From positions 1 to 64,000 of the forward strand of contig NW_027445240.1 of assembly GCF_048569485.1 (NCBI RefSeq): a stretch of DNA of 64,000 bases, in the 5' to 3' direction. The notes beneath the pieces are model-generated. The model saw nothing but the letters and a program-made list of their open reading frames with translations, searched no databases and was not told where the DNA came from. The position numbers and the translations under genes are program-made. The DNA comes from Anomaloglossus baeobatrachus (taxonomy: Eukaryota > Chordata > Amphibia > Anura > Aromobatidae). This document shows, piece by piece, positions 22,053 to 33,623 of the stretch (positions are counted from its first letter, which is position 1; every line of letters starts with the position of its first letter).

Positions 22053-23442
22053 AACCAGAATTGGTTTGGGCCTCGAGTGGCACCCTGGCCTATGCCGGAC
22101 ACATCTTAGGGAGAGAGAGCGAGAGGGAGACAAACCCACGCCTACACAAGACATTTTGTCACCCAAGCCAACCCTTGAAAAGGCTGCTTTGCAGAGCCAA
22201 AACAAGAAGAATGGTGCGTTTTGCAGCCGCCGCCCACTGCAATGAATCTGAATAACTCCTCCTTTAGGGCGCAAGCAACTCCCCTCCCCCTTGCAGTCTT
22301 TCCAATTCACGATACAAAAAGACGGACAGGACAGGTTGCCTGACTTTCCGTCACTGCCACCCTTTGCCATCCTTACCCGTAGAAAGCCCTTTCATCATCC
22401 CCAAACCCTAATCTTTTCCCTTTCCTTCCCAGCCCCCAAACCCTGCCCTCTGTACCTTTCTCACCACCCGCTTCCCTTCTCCTGTCATCCCCCTACCACC
22501 CGGGAAAAAAAGAGATTGCCCCCTCCTTCCACTAGCCCACCCTCCCACCCAAAGAACAACTTCTTCTGCGCAGCTTGTTTTCTAGGCAGCAGCGCTATTG
22601 TGATGTCATCGGGGGGCATTGTGACAAGCCGCCAGTGTTCCGTCTCTTCATGTTGTGCACAGTTCAAACGGAAAATACATCAACAGGCAGACTACAGAAA
22701 AGCTTACTATCAAAGGTTAGAGGGGGGCTTTCTCAGAGGGCTTTTTACAGTTTTTCTATTCCCAATTAGCCGTTTAAGTGTACTTATTGAAAGTAGTAAT
22801 TCTTTCATAGGCCGCCCTTTCTTAGTATTTGACGTTCCTTATATTGCGGTATGAGGCTTCGCAGTAGGTTGCAAACATTCATCACCCATGACTTTCCCCA
22901 ATTGAGCTCAGAAGCTCAATGTCTATCATGACCTCTCTTTTAGAATGTCCAAGAGCAAGCAAACTATTCCTCCAGGAGAGGGCGCCAACAGACTACTAAA
23001 GAGATCATCATTACTCAAAGAAAACCCCAAAAACCAATGCATGATAGGAATAAACAGGTAACTTTCTTTGGAGTGGAAGCGGAGAGATCGCACCAGATGC
23101 CAATTCTAGATGTTATCACACCTGTGGTCACTGCAGCAGCAGGTGAATCCACTTTGTCCAAAAGGGATCTATTCCATTCAATTGCAAATGATCTAGATAA
23201 GACAGAGAACTGCAGCACGGGGACATAGCCGAGTTGGTCAGGTTGAGTGGTGATGAGTTTGCTATTTGGATGAATAAAGAAAGTCAAAAGTGTGAAAGAT
23301 AAAAAACAAAAGGAGGAAGTGTGAAAAGTGAATGGGCCAAATTGAGGTGCATATGAAGACGTATGCTTTCTTCCAATTCATTAAATCGGGCTAATATGAA
23401 TCAGGTGAATTGAGTTCTGCTTTTGGAAACTGGGTTAAGAAG

Positions 23443-23630
23443 GGGTGCACCGTTCCTGGAGGTACTGCAATACCAGGTCAATGCGTGGAGTGGACAGAGC
23501 AAGCTCTTTTTCCATCTCCCTGTTCTAAAAATCCATTTAATATATGGTCCCCAGATAGGGGACGTATCAGATATTAAACTGATAAGAACAGATACTACAC
23601 TTGATCTTAGCCAAAAGGCCGAGAAGCGAT
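23443..23630 (-). ncRNA. RNU2: U2 spliceosomal snRNA, unit 15
   Basis: Consensus 188-nt copy. PSE at 23676-23693, 3' box at 23416-23430. Confidence 0.98.
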
Positions 23631-25020
23631 AACCAGAATTGGTTTGGGCCTCGAGTGGCACCCTGGCCTATGCCGGACACATCTTAGGGAGAGAGAGCGA
23701 GAGGGAGACAAACCCACGCCTACACAAGACATTTTGTCACCCAAGCCAACCCTTGAAAAGGCTGCTTTGCAGAGCCAAAACAAGAAGAATGGTGCGTTTT
23801 GCAGCCGCCGCCCACTGCAATGAATCTGAATAACTCCTCCTTTAGGGCGCAAGCAACTCCCCTCCCCCTTGCAGTCTTTCCAATTCACGATACAAAAAGA
23901 CGGACAGGACAGGTTGCCTGACTTTCCGTCACTGCCACCCTTTGCCATCCTTACCCGTAGAAAGCCCTTTCATCATCCCCAAACCCTAATCTTTTCCCTT
24001 TCCTTCCCAGCCCCCAAACCCTGCCCTCTGTACCTTTCTCACCACCCGCTTCCCTTCTCCTGTCATCCCCCTACCACCCGGGAAAAAAAGAGATTGCCCC
24101 CTCCTTCCACTAGCCCACCCTCCCACCCAAAGAACAACTTCTTCTGCGCAGCTTGTTTTCTAGGCAGCAGCGCTATTGTGATGTCATCGGGGGGCATTGT
24201 GACAAGCCGCCAGTGTTCCGTCTCTTCATGTTGTGCACAGTTCAAACGGAAAATACATCAACAGGCAGACTACAGAAAAGCTTACTATCAAAGGTTAGAG
24301 GGGGGCTTTCTCAGAGGGCTTTTTACAGTTTTTCTATTCCCAATTAGCCGTTTAAGTGTACTTATTGAAAGTAGTAATTCTTTCATAGGCCGCCCTTTCT
24401 TAGTATTTGACGTTCCTTATATTGCGGTATGAGGCTTCGCAGTAGGTTGCAAACATTCATCACCCATGACTTTCCCCAATTGAGCTCAGAAGCTCAATGT
24501 CTATCATGACCTCTCTTTTAGAATGTCCAAGAGCAAGCAAACTATTCCTCCAGGAGAGGGCGCCAACAGACTACTAAAGAGATCATCATTACTCAAAGAA
24601 AACCCCAAAAACCAATGCATGATAGGAATAAACAGGTAACTTTCTTTGGAGTGGAAGCGGAGAGATCGCACCAGATGCCAATTCTAGATGTTATCACACC
24701 TGTGGTCACTGCAGCAGCAGGTGAATCCACTTTGTCCAAAAGGGATCTATTCCATTCAATTGCAAATGATCTAGATAAGACAGAGAACTGCAGCACGGGG
24801 ACATAGCCGAGTTGGTCAGGTTGAGTGGTGATGAGTTTGCTATTTGGATGAATAAAGAAAGTCAAAAGTGTGAAAGATAAAAAACAAAAGGAGGAAGTGT
24901 GAAAAGTGAATGGGCCAAATTGAGGTGCATATGAAGACGTATGCTTTCTTCCAATTCATTAAATCGGGCTAATATGAATCAGGTGAATTGAGTTCTGCTT
25001 TTGGAAACTGGGTTAAGAAG

Positions 25021-25208
25021 GGGTGCACCGTTCCTGGAGGTACTGCAATACCAGGTCAATGCGTGGAGTGGACAGAGCAAGCTCTTTTTCCATCTCCCTG
25101 TTCTAAAAATCCATTTAATATATGGTCCCCAGATAGGGGACGTATCAGATATTAAACTGATAAGAACAGATACTACACTTGATCTTAGCCAAAAGGCCGA
25201 GAAGCGAT
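25021..25208 (-). ncRNA. RNU2: U2 spliceosomal snRNA, unit 16
   Basis: Consensus 188-nt copy. PSE at 25254-25271, 3' box at 24994-25008. Confidence 0.98.
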
Positions 25209-26598
25209 AACCAGAATTGGTTTGGGCCTCGAGTGGCACCCTGGCCTATGCCGGACACATCTTAGGGAGAGAGAGCGAGAGGGAGACAAACCCACGCCTA
25301 CACAAGACATTTTGTCACCCAAGCCAACCCTTGAAAAGGCTGCTTTGCAGAGCCAAAACAAGAAGAATGGTGCGTTTTGCAGCCGCCGCCCACTGCAATG
25401 AATCTGAATAACTCCTCCTTTAGGGCGCAAGCAACTCCCCTCCCCCTTGCAGTCTTTCCAATTCACGATACAAAAAGACGGACAGGACAGGTTGCCTGAC
25501 TTTCCGTCACTGCCACCCTTTGCCATCCTTACCCGTAGAAAGCCCTTTCATCATCCCCAAACCCTAATCTTTTCCCTTTCCTTCCCAGCCCCCAAACCCT
25601 GCCCTCTGTACCTTTCTCACCACCCGCTTCCCTTCTCCTGTCATCCCCCTACCACCCGGGAAAAAAAGAGATTGCCCCCTCCTTCCACTAGCCCACCCTC
25701 CCACCCAAAGAACAACTTCTTCTGCGCAGCTTGTTTTCTAGGCAGCAGCGCTATTGTGATGTCATCGGGGGGCATTGTGACAAGCCGCCAGTGTTCCGTC
25801 TCTTCATGTTGTGCACAGTTCAAACGGAAAATACATCAACAGGCAGACTACAGAAAAGCTTACTATCAAAGGTTAGAGGGGGGCTTTCTCAGAGGGCTTT
25901 TTACAGTTTTTCTATTCCCAATTAGCCGTTTAAGTGTACTTATTGAAAGTAGTAATTCTTTCATAGGCCGCCCTTTCTTAGTATTTGACGTTCCTTATAT
26001 TGCGGTATGAGGCTTCGCAGTAGGTTGCAAACATTCATCACCCATGACTTTCCCCAATTGAGCTCAGAAGCTCAATGTCTATCATGACCTCTCTTTTAGA
26101 ATGTCCAAGAGCAAGCAAACTATTCCTCCAGGAGAGGGCGCCAACAGACTACTAAAGAGATCATCATTACTCAAAGAAAACCCCAAAAACCAATGCATGA
26201 TAGGAATAAACAGGTAACTTTCTTTGGAGTGGAAGCGGAGAGATCGCACCAGATGCCAATTCTAGATGTTATCACACCTGTGGTCACTGCAGCAGCAGGT
26301 GAATCCACTTTGTCCAAAAGGGATCTATTCCATTCAATTGCAAATGATCTAGATAAGACAGAGAACTGCAGCACGGGGACATAGCCGAGTTGGTCAGGTT
26401 GAGTGGTGATGAGTTTGCTATTTGGATGAATAAAGAAAGTCAAAAGTGTGAAAGATAAAAAACAAAAGGAGGAAGTGTGAAAAGTGAATGGGCCAAATTG
26501 AGGTGCATATGAAGACGTATGCTTTCTTCCAATTCATTAAATCGGGCTAATATGAATCAGGTGAATTGAGTTCTGCTTTTGGAAACTGGGTTAAGAAG

Positions 26599-26786
26599 GG
26601 GTGCACCGTTCCTGGAGGTACTGCAATACCAGGTCAATGCGTGGAGTGGACAGAGCAAGCTCTTTTTCCATCTCCCTGTTCTAAAAATCCATTTAATATA
26701 TGGTCCCCAGATAGGGGACGTATCAGATATTAAACTGATAAGAACAGATACTACACTTGATCTTAGCCAAAAGGCCGAGAAGCGAT
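26599..26786 (-). ncRNA. RNU2: U2 spliceosomal snRNA, unit 17
   Basis: Consensus 188-nt copy. PSE at 26832-26849, 3' box at 26572-26586. Confidence 0.98.
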
Positions 26787-28176
26787 AACCAGAATTGGTT
26801 TGGGCCTCGAGTGGCACCCTGGCCTATGCCGGACACATCTTAGGGAGAGAGAGCGAGAGGGAGACAAACCCACGCCTACACAAGACATTTTGTCACCCAA
26901 GCCAACCCTTGAAAAGGCTGCTTTGCAGAGCCAAAACAAGAAGAATGGTGCGTTTTGCAGCCGCCGCCCACTGCAATGAATCTGAATAACTCCTCCTTTA
27001 GGGCGCAAGCAACTCCCCTCCCCCTTGCAGTCTTTCCAATTCACGATACAAAAAGACGGACAGGACAGGTTGCCTGACTTTCCGTCACTGCCACCCTTTG
27101 CCATCCTTACCCGTAGAAAGCCCTTTCATCATCCCCAAACCCTAATCTTTTCCCTTTCCTTCCCAGCCCCCAAACCCTGCCCTCTGTACCTTTCTCACCA
27201 CCCGCTTCCCTTCTCCTGTCATCCCCCTACCACCCGGGAAAAAAAGAGATTGCCCCCTCCTTCCACTAGCCCACCCTCCCACCCAAAGAACAACTTCTTC
27301 TGCGCAGCTTGTTTTCTAGGCAGCAGCGCTATTGTGATGTCATCGGGGGGCATTGTGACAAGCCGCCAGTGTTCCGTCTCTTCATGTTGTGCACAGTTCA
27401 AACGGAAAATACATCAACAGGCAGACTACAGAAAAGCTTACTATCAAAGGTTAGAGGGGGGCTTTCTCAGAGGGCTTTTTACAGTTTTTCTATTCCCAAT
27501 TAGCCGTTTAAGTGTACTTATTGAAAGTAGTAATTCTTTCATAGGCCGCCCTTTCTTAGTATTTGACGTTCCTTATATTGCGGTATGAGGCTTCGCAGTA
27601 GGTTGCAAACATTCATCACCCATGACTTTCCCCAATTGAGCTCAGAAGCTCAATGTCTATCATGACCTCTCTTTTAGAATGTCCAAGAGCAAGCAAACTA
27701 TTCCTCCAGGAGAGGGCGCCAACAGACTACTAAAGAGATCATCATTACTCAAAGAAAACCCCAAAAACCAATGCATGATAGGAATAAACAGGTAACTTTC
27801 TTTGGAGTGGAAGCGGAGAGATCGCACCAGATGCCAATTCTAGATGTTATCACACCTGTGGTCACTGCAGCAGCAGGTGAATCCACTTTGTCCAAAAGGG
27901 ATCTATTCCATTCAATTGCAAATGATCTAGATAAGACAGAGAACTGCAGCACGGGGACATAGCCGAGTTGGTCAGGTTGAGTGGTGATGAGTTTGCTATT
28001 TGGATGAATAAAGAAAGTCAAAAGTGTGAAAGATAAAAAACAAAAGGAGGAAGTGTGAAAAGTGAATGGGCCAAATTGAGGTGCATATGAAGACGTATGC
28101 TTTCTTCCAATTCATTAAATCGGGCTAATATGAATCAGGTGAATTGAGTTCTGCTTTTGGAAACTGGGTTAAGAAG

Positions 28177-28326
28177 GGGTGCACCGTTCCTGGAGGTACT
28201 GCAATACCAGGTCAATGCGTGGAGTGGACAGAGCAAGCTCTTTTTCCATCTCCCTGTTCTAAAAATCCATTTAATATATGGTCCCCAGATAGGGGACGTA
28301 TCAGATATTAAACTGATAAGAACAGA
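28177..28326 (-). pseudogene. RNU2: U2 snRNA unit 18, 3' part (nt 39-188), split by LINE
   Basis: Unchanged nt 39-188 plus an intact 3' box (28150-28164). The first 14 nt of this part (28313-28326) are repeated on the other side of the LINE. Confidence 0.96.
28313..28326 (-). repeat. Target-site duplication, LINE copy 1, 3' side
   Basis: CTGATAAGAACAGA (plus strand), U2 nt 39-52, repeated exactly at 33861-33874. The bases just beyond differ (A here, T there), so the duplication is 14 bp. A 14-bp duplication is what staggered nicks in target-primed reverse transcription would leave. Confidence 0.93.
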
Positions 28327-28653
28327 TTTTTTGATTTAACAGCATCTTTATTCTCATGCACTACTCACAAAAAGGTAACAAACCGTGTACAGTGCCGCAG
28401 CCCCGTACACACAGCAATATACAATCCTTCTTACATAGCCATAGAGTACGACGCACTAAACTATACATCACGCTCCTATGCTTATCCATAACACTCAAGC
28501 TGAAAGAAAAAGTTAGACAATAAATAACGACGAACCGGCGATTGGGGGGATGGGGGTAGGGGAAAAGGGGGATAGGGTGGGGAAATCACAGGCCCGAAGC
28601 TTTATTGAAAGACGCACATAACGGGAAAAGGAGGGAGGGGGCATGGAAGAGGT
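28327..28653 (-). other. 3' untranslated region of LINE copy 1
   Basis: 327 bp after the ORF2 stop. There are two AATAAA signals, at 28601-28606 and 28347-28352; the second is 20 bp before the end. The element ends TTAAATC followed by six A. No homology to the U2 3' flank was seen, so the machinery probably recognises this tail, and the last 12 nt recur in the short element at 19593. Confidence 0.8.
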
Positions 28654-31600
28654 CTAAACCTCCTCCTCGGCGCTGTCGTCCGGACTGTCCATGATGGAAT
28701 AGTCTCTGAGCAGGCTGTGGATCAGCCTGCGGCAATCCTGGATAGACATCCTCTCCCTCTTCAAGATGAGCCGGTTCCTGGCGACCCAAATAGCGTCCTT
28801 AAAGCAGTTCATAAGGCGCCAAGCCTCCTGGATGGCTCCAACGGTGTGAGTCCCAGGGAAGAGTCCATAAAGTACGGAATGGTACGATAGGCTCCCTCTG
28901 GGGACGGAGTTCCTCAGGTCATCCTCCAGGGCAACCAACAGGCGCTGTGCGAAACGGCAGTCCCAAAAGGCGTGCAGCGATGTTTCCTCCACGAAGGGGC
29001 ACCTTGGGCAGTACCGGGTTTTGCACAGGTTCCGGGCGTGCATGAATGACCGGACGGGCAGTCCGCCCTGTATCGCCATCCATGACAAGTCCTTGTGCCC
29101 GTTGGTCAATCCAGCCGATGACACGTTTGTCCAAACAGTCTCCAGTGTGTCGTGATGAAGTCCTGGAATGTTCTCCATTTCGTCCTTGGCTCTGATGAGT
29201 TTGTGGATAGTCTTTGGCTTCCACAAATCAGGCTTGAGTCCCTCCAGTTGGTGTTCCCTCACAAACCGAACCACGTCTCCGTAGAACCATGGCGCCGTCC
29301 AGTTGTAGGGGAAGGAGCTGTCCCACTTGTCCCAGCCTAACCGTCTCCAAAGGGGGAGCAGGAAGAAGCGAGACATGGACCCACCCGCGGAACCTCTCTT
29401 GACTCGCAGAGTTCGGCGAACGCAGTCACATACGAAGGAGGATCGCAGGAGGGTGGGGATATCGGGTACGCCCTTCCCACCCTTGCGAGGATCCTTGTAC
29501 ATGATGCTCCGCTTTACTCTGTCCATCTTGGATCCCCAGACAAAACGAAACACCGTCCTGGTAATGGCCCTGCACACGGTGGCAAGGGGGGGCCAGGCCT
29601 GGGCCGTGTACTGCAGCACGGGCAGTACCTCGTTACGCAGGACCAGTGCTTTGCCCTCACAGGTGAGGCGTCTGAGGCTCCACAGACCGATCCGTTGGGT
29701 GATCTTGGTCAAGCGTTCCTCCCAGGACTTGAGGGCTGCTCCTTCCTTCCCGAACCAGACTCCAAGAACCTTGATGAACTCCGGCTGGATGCTGAAAGGG
29801 AAGGGGGCGGAAGAGGCCGGCTGCCAGTCCCCGAAGAGCATGGCTTCCGACTTCCCGCAGTTGACTTTGGCTCCCGAAGCCCGTCCGAAGGTCTCACAGG
29901 TCTGGACGAGGGTGTCGACTGAGCGCCGGTCCGCGCAGAAGACGGTCACGTCGTCCATGTAGAGCGAGCACTTGACCTCGAAGCGTTCTGGTCCTGGTGC
30001 GGTGATCCCTCTGATCTCTCCATTCCGCCGGATAGCCTCTGCAAAGAGTTCTATAACACAAACAAAAAGAAGAGGTGACAGAGGACAGCCTTGTCTGACC
30101 CCTGAGAGGACCGGGAAGGGGTCAGTCTTCCAGCCGTTCACCAACACCGAGCTGTGAATATCAAAATACATTAGTTGGACATACAAGCAAAACATGTTAC
30201 CCAAACCTAACCTGTGCAGAGCTTTGCCCAGGAACTCATGGGAAACACGGTCGAAGGCCTTTTCCTGATCCAACGAGATCAGGGCTGCGTGCACCCGGCG
30301 GGCTTTGATGTACTCGACCGTGTCCCGCATGAGAGCCAGGCTGTCTGCGATGCGACGTCCGGGGATGCCGCAGGTCTGATCCGGGTGGATGATCCGTCCG
30401 ATAACAGTCTTCAATCTCGTTGCCATCGTCTTGGCCAGGATCTTGTAGTCGACGTTCAGAAGGGTGATGGGACGCCAATTCTTCAGGTCGCACCTCTCTC
30501 CTTTACGCTTGTACAGGATCGTGACCATTCCTTCCCTCAGAGATGGAGGCATTCTGCCCTCCACCACCATCTCCTCATACAGCCCTAACAGGTCCGGACA
30601 GATTAGGTCTCCCAGCGCTACATAGAGCTCTGCTGGGAGGCCGTCACTGCCCGGTGTCCTGCCAGAACTAAAGGATTTGGCGGCCGAGAGCAGCTCGTCC
30701 ACCGTCAGAGGAACATCCATGGCCGCCGCGTCTGCAGGGTCAAGATGGTTAGTGATACCTGACAGGAACTTATCGGCGGCCTCGGGGTCAGTAGTCTTGC
30801 GGGCGTAGAGTTCGCTGTAGAAGTCGCTGACGACCTTCATCACGTTCTCTTTCCCGCGTCGCATGTTTCCACTCTCGTCTCGTAGTTCATTCATGGGCGT
30901 GTGACCGGCGTGGAGTTTCCTGAAAAAGAACGAGTTACATTTCTCACCCTTCTCCAGGTTCTCCACTTTGGAACGGAAGACAATTCGCTCGGACTCCTCC
31001 TCGAAGTGCCTTTTCAGGCTCCTCTTAGTCTCCTCCAGCTCCTCTCTCACGTCCCAGCCGCATCGAAGAAGGTCCTGCAGGGAACGCAGCTCACGCTGGA
31101 GTCTCCTGAAGTCCCTCCTCTTCAGACACGCCTGTTGTTGACTCTTTGCCTGAAAGAAGAAACGGAACTCGAGTTTAACGTATTCCCACCAGTCAGAAAC
31201 AGACTGGAAGCCCGCCTTGTAGGCCCGCCACGTGGAGTAGGCAGCTCTAAGCTCCTCCAGAATCTCACCCTTTTCCAGCAGAGAGCAGTTCAGCTTCCAG
31301 GAGCCCGGGCCAATGGGGAAGCCATGGCCCAGCACACCTTGAAAGTGAATGGCTCTGTGGTCAGAGAAGAAGCAGGGGACCATCGAGTGCCCACTCCGCC
31401 CAACCGCCCGAGAGGTAAACACAAAGTCAATCCTGGAACGCAGCGAGCCATCGGATCGGCACCATGAATAGTTCACGGATCCGTGTCCGATGGAGCCAAC
31501 AACGTCCACAAGAGAGGCTTCGGTCACCATCTCAATGAGCAGTTTGGATGTGACGTCCAACTTGGCAGCCGTTCCAGAACTGCGTCCATCCTCCTCAATC

Positions 31601-32043
31601 GGGCAGTTGAAATCCCCGGCCATCACTACCGTCCTGGCGGTAGCGAGCTGAGGGCGCAGGGCTTGGAGGAGCTCCAGTCGATCGCTCTTCACAGGAGAAG
31701 CATACACATTGATGAACCTGACAGGTTCTCCCGCCCAGGTGCCATCCACGAGCAGTAACCTGCCGCAGACGATTTCCTGAACAGAGTCCAATGTGAAGGC
31801 GCTTCCCCTGATCAGCACGGCGACCCCCGCGGACCTACAGTCGCCCCCGCCAGACCAGTAGGATGGGCCATGGGTCCACTCCCTGGCCAGATGGTTGAAG
31901 GACCTAGAGGAGGGAAGGGAGCATTCCTGCAGGAAAAATACATCACTAGACTGAGTGTTAAGGAACGCAGAAATTGTCTGACGTCGGAACTTGTCTCTGA
32001 TGCTCCTAACATTAATGGAAAAGATGTTAATGTTAGCAGTCAT
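28654..32043 (-). CDS. LINE ORF2: endonuclease / reverse transcriptase, copy 1
   Basis: This 1,129-residue protein nicks U2 DNA and reverse transcribes the element RNA at the nick. Residues 1-235 are an apurinic-like endonuclease: N11, QEC with E40, GDFN with D144 and N146, RIDFVF with D206, and SDH with D228-H229. The reverse transcriptase spans about 440-760: NWRPITLLN, LDQEKAFD with D592, GVRQGCPLSPLLF, and YMDD at 695-698. A C-terminal C-x2-C-x8-H-x4-C motif starts near C1012, as in L1 and Tx1 elements. It starts at the ATG at 32043, 35 bp past the ORF1 stop and in a different frame, so reinitiation is likely. It has no stop inside. Relative to copy 2 about six residues differ (for example 7 and 25), none in the motifs. 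Confidence 0.95.
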   Translation of the reverse strand: MTANINIFSINVRSIRDKFRRQTISAFLNTQSSDVFFLQECSLPSSRSFNHLAREWTHGPSYWSGGGDCRSAGVAVLIRGSAFTLDSVQEIVCGRLLLVDGTWAGEPVRFINVYASPVKSDRLELLQALRPQLATARTVVMAGDFNCPIEEDGRSSGTAAKLDVTSKLLIEMVTEASLVDVVGSIGHGSVNYSWCRSDGSLRSRIDFVFTSRAVGRSGHSMVPCFFSDHRAIHFQGVLGHGFPIGPGSWKLNCSLLEKGEILEELRAAYSTWRAYKAGFQSVSDWWEYVKLEFRFFFQAKSQQQACLKRRDFRRLQRELRSLQDLLRCGWDVREELEETKRSLKRHFEEESERIVFRSKVENLEKGEKCNSFFFRKLHAGHTPMNELRDESGNMRRGKENVMKVVSDFYSELYARKTTDPEAADKFLSGITNHLDPADAAAMDVPLTVDELLSAAKSFSSGRTPGSDGLPAELYVALGDLICPDLLGLYEEMVVEGRMPPSLREGMVTILYKRKGERCDLKNWRPITLLNVDYKILAKTMATRLKTVIGRIIHPDQTCGIPGRRIADSLALMRDTVEYIKARRVHAALISLDQEKAFDRVSHEFLGKALHRLGLGNMFCLYVQLMYFDIHSSVLVNGWKTDPFPVLSGVRQGCPLSPLLFVCVIELFAEAIRRNGEIRGITAPGPERFEVKCSLYMDDVTVFCADRRSVDTLVQTCETFGRASGAKVNCGKSEAMLFGDWQPASSAPFPFSIQPEFIKVLGVWFGKEGAALKSWEERLTKITQRIGLWSLRRLTCEGKALVLRNEVLPVLQYTAQAWPPLATVCRAITRTVFRFVWGSKMDRVKRSIMYKDPRKGGKGVPDIPTLLRSSFVCDCVRRTLRVKRGSAGGSMSRFFLLPLWRRLGWDKWDSSFPYNWTAPWFYGDVVRFVREHQLEGLKPDLWKPKTIHKLIRAKDEMENIPGLHHDTLETVWTNVSSAGLTNGHKDLSWMAIQGGLPVRSFMHARNLCKTRYCPRCPFVEETSLHAFWDCRFAQRLLVALEDDLRNSVPRGSLSYHSVLYGLFPGTHTVGAIQEAWRLMNCFKDAIWVARNRLILKRERMSIQDCRRLIHSLLRDYSIMDSPDDSAEEEV

Positions 32044-32078
32044 TGGAGGAAAGAGAAAGTTAGAGCAGGCGGTGTGCC

Positions 32079-33623
32079 TTAGTTACCACTCCGGTCGGGC
32101 GGTTCTTCCTCTTTGGCACCTGCTGGTAAGGGTATCTCCAGCAGACCCTCTTCTGCTAGCTGATCAAGCAGGGATGGTGCCTCAGTGGCTTCCGACTCCT
32201 CCATTTCTTCTTCGGCCACAAGGGACTCCACCATCTGCTCCAACACGTCCGGTTCTGGGAGGAGGCCATCCTCCTCTTCCTGGGGTGGGTTAAGGTCCAC
32301 AATGAACAGCTTGGAAGGTTCTGCGACAGGACTATCTTCCACCTTCCTTTTCCTTTGGCCTGTACCTGAGGAGACAAGAGCTGGAAAATCCTCCTCGGTG
32401 AAAAGTGCAAGAGTGCTGAGGCCCTCTGCTCTCATGGTCTGGGGAGGGAGAGTGGGCTTTGGGGGGGGGGTGAGGAGACCAGCTGAGGAGTAGGGAAATG
32501 AGGTGGAGGTAGTGGAATCCTCAGTAGGGTTGGCCGGGGGGGGAGGGGTTTGGACAGGGGTGACAGGGGGGGGGACCAGGGAGGGGGCAGCAGTTTTCTT
32601 ACCCTTCTTTTCCCTGGACTCCGTGGCTGCTGGGGCATCGGCTGGAGCCACGGTCGCCGGGTTCTTGGCCGCCTTGTCCTTGGCCTCTGTGGCCTTGGTC
32701 GTAGCTGCCTTGGTCGACGAAGCTGTGACTACCCGATACTGGGTCGCCGCGGCAACCCTTGCCCAGGATTTCTCCCGCTGTGGGCAGTCCTTGTAAAGGT
32801 GGTCCGCCTGTCCACATAGGTTGCAAGTCTTCTTCTTTGGGCAGTCCTTGGAGCTGTGTCCTGTCACCCGGCAAACCCTGCAGGCGTCCTCCTTGCAGGT
32901 CTTCATCGAATGCCCTTTCCCGCCACATTTCCTGCAGTTGTGTGGCATGTCCGGGTAGTAGATGAGACCAAAGGAGTTTCCCAGAGAGAATGTCGGGGGC
33001 AGGTGCTGGAGACCATCCTCGGATGCTGGTTCCCTGTAGAGTCGAACGGTTACTGACCACTTACCCGTCCAGAATCCGTTGCCGTTAAGGATGTGGGATG
33101 GCTCCCTCACCACTGTGCAGAGACGTCCCAGGAACGTGGAGATGTCTCTTCCTGGGGTGTGCGGGTTCCGCATGGAGACCGTGATCCTCTTCTCATCCCT
33201 CTGTATAGGACAGGATCCTAAAAAAGAATGAAAAGGGGAGTCCGGCATCGCTGCGTTCATCGCCTCCCAGTATCTCCTGCAGGCATTCACCGTGGCAAAG
33301 GTTACCAGAAAAATGCCAGTCATGAAGGTCTGGACACTCAGGGTTTCCGCCCTGGAGAAGCCCTGATCCAGAATCATCTTCTTGCAGAACACGTCGCTGG
33401 ACATGTCCGGCAACCTACCATCCACCGCCTTTAGCTTCAGGGCGACCGTCTGCCGCATCCAAGGCTCCAGGGTTGGAGCCTTTTCAGGCGGCGTCCGGGC
33501 TCCCTCCGGCTGGCTGGCGTCGGAGGTAGGGGCCTCTTGGGCCGAAGAAGCCTCTGGATGAGCCTTCCTGGAGGTCCCTGGGTCCTGAGCCTTCCTGGCT
33601 GCCTTCTCTGGCTTGCTTGCCAT
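32079..33623 (-). CDS. LINE ORF1: nucleic-acid-binding protein with three CCHC knuckles, copy 1
   Basis: The likely start is the ATG at 33623 in a strong Kozak context (GCCATGG), giving 514 residues. The frame stays open for 72 more codons upstream, but no ATG lies there, so non-AUG initiation cannot be excluded. Counting from 33623, a basic, Ala/Pro/Glu-rich N-terminus (1-45) is followed by a folded region (about 45-228) that may be RRM-like, then three C-x2-C-x4-H-x4-C zinc knuckles (about 230-280: CRKCGGKGH, CRVCRVTGH, CNLCGQADH), a Pro/Thr-rich linker and an acidic end. Such proteins coat the element RNA as an RNP. About five residues differ from copy 2 within the ATG-started protein. Confidence 0.9.
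   Translation of the reverse strand: MASKPEKAARKAQDPGTSRKAHPEASSAQEAPTSDASQPEGARTPPEKAPTLEPWMRQTVALKLKAVDGRLPDMSSDVFCKKMILDQGFSRAETLSVQTFMTGIFLVTFATVNACRRYWEAMNAAMPDSPFHSFLGSCPIQRDEKRITVSMRNPHTPGRDISTFLGRLCTVVREPSHILNGNGFWTGKWSVTVRLYREPASEDGLQHLPPTFSLGNSFGLIYYPDMPHNCRKCGGKGHSMKTCKEDACRVCRVTGHSSKDCPKKKTCNLCGQADHLYKDCPQREKSWARVAAATQYRVVTASSTKAATTKATEAKDKAAKNPATVAPADAPAATESREKKGKKTAAPSLVPPPVTPVQTPPPPANPTEDSTTSTSFPYSSAGLLTPPPKPTLPPQTMRAEGLSTLALFTEEDFPALVSSGTGQRKRKVEDSPVAEPSKLFIVDLNPPQEEEDGLLPEPDVLEQMVESLVAEEEMEESEATEAPSLLDQLAEEGLLEIPLPAGAKEEEPPDRSGN

Larger units (their letters stand above)
20475..28176. repeat. Array block C: units 14-17, uniform
   Basis: Four standard units between the short element and the first LINE. 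The spacer to the right of the split unit 13 is indistinguishable from those elsewhere. Confidence 0.95.

Noticed and set aside
30901-31467. 188-codon and other frames on the plus strand across the LINEs
   Set aside because: They are antisense shadows of ORF2 and ORF1, caused by GC-rich codons.
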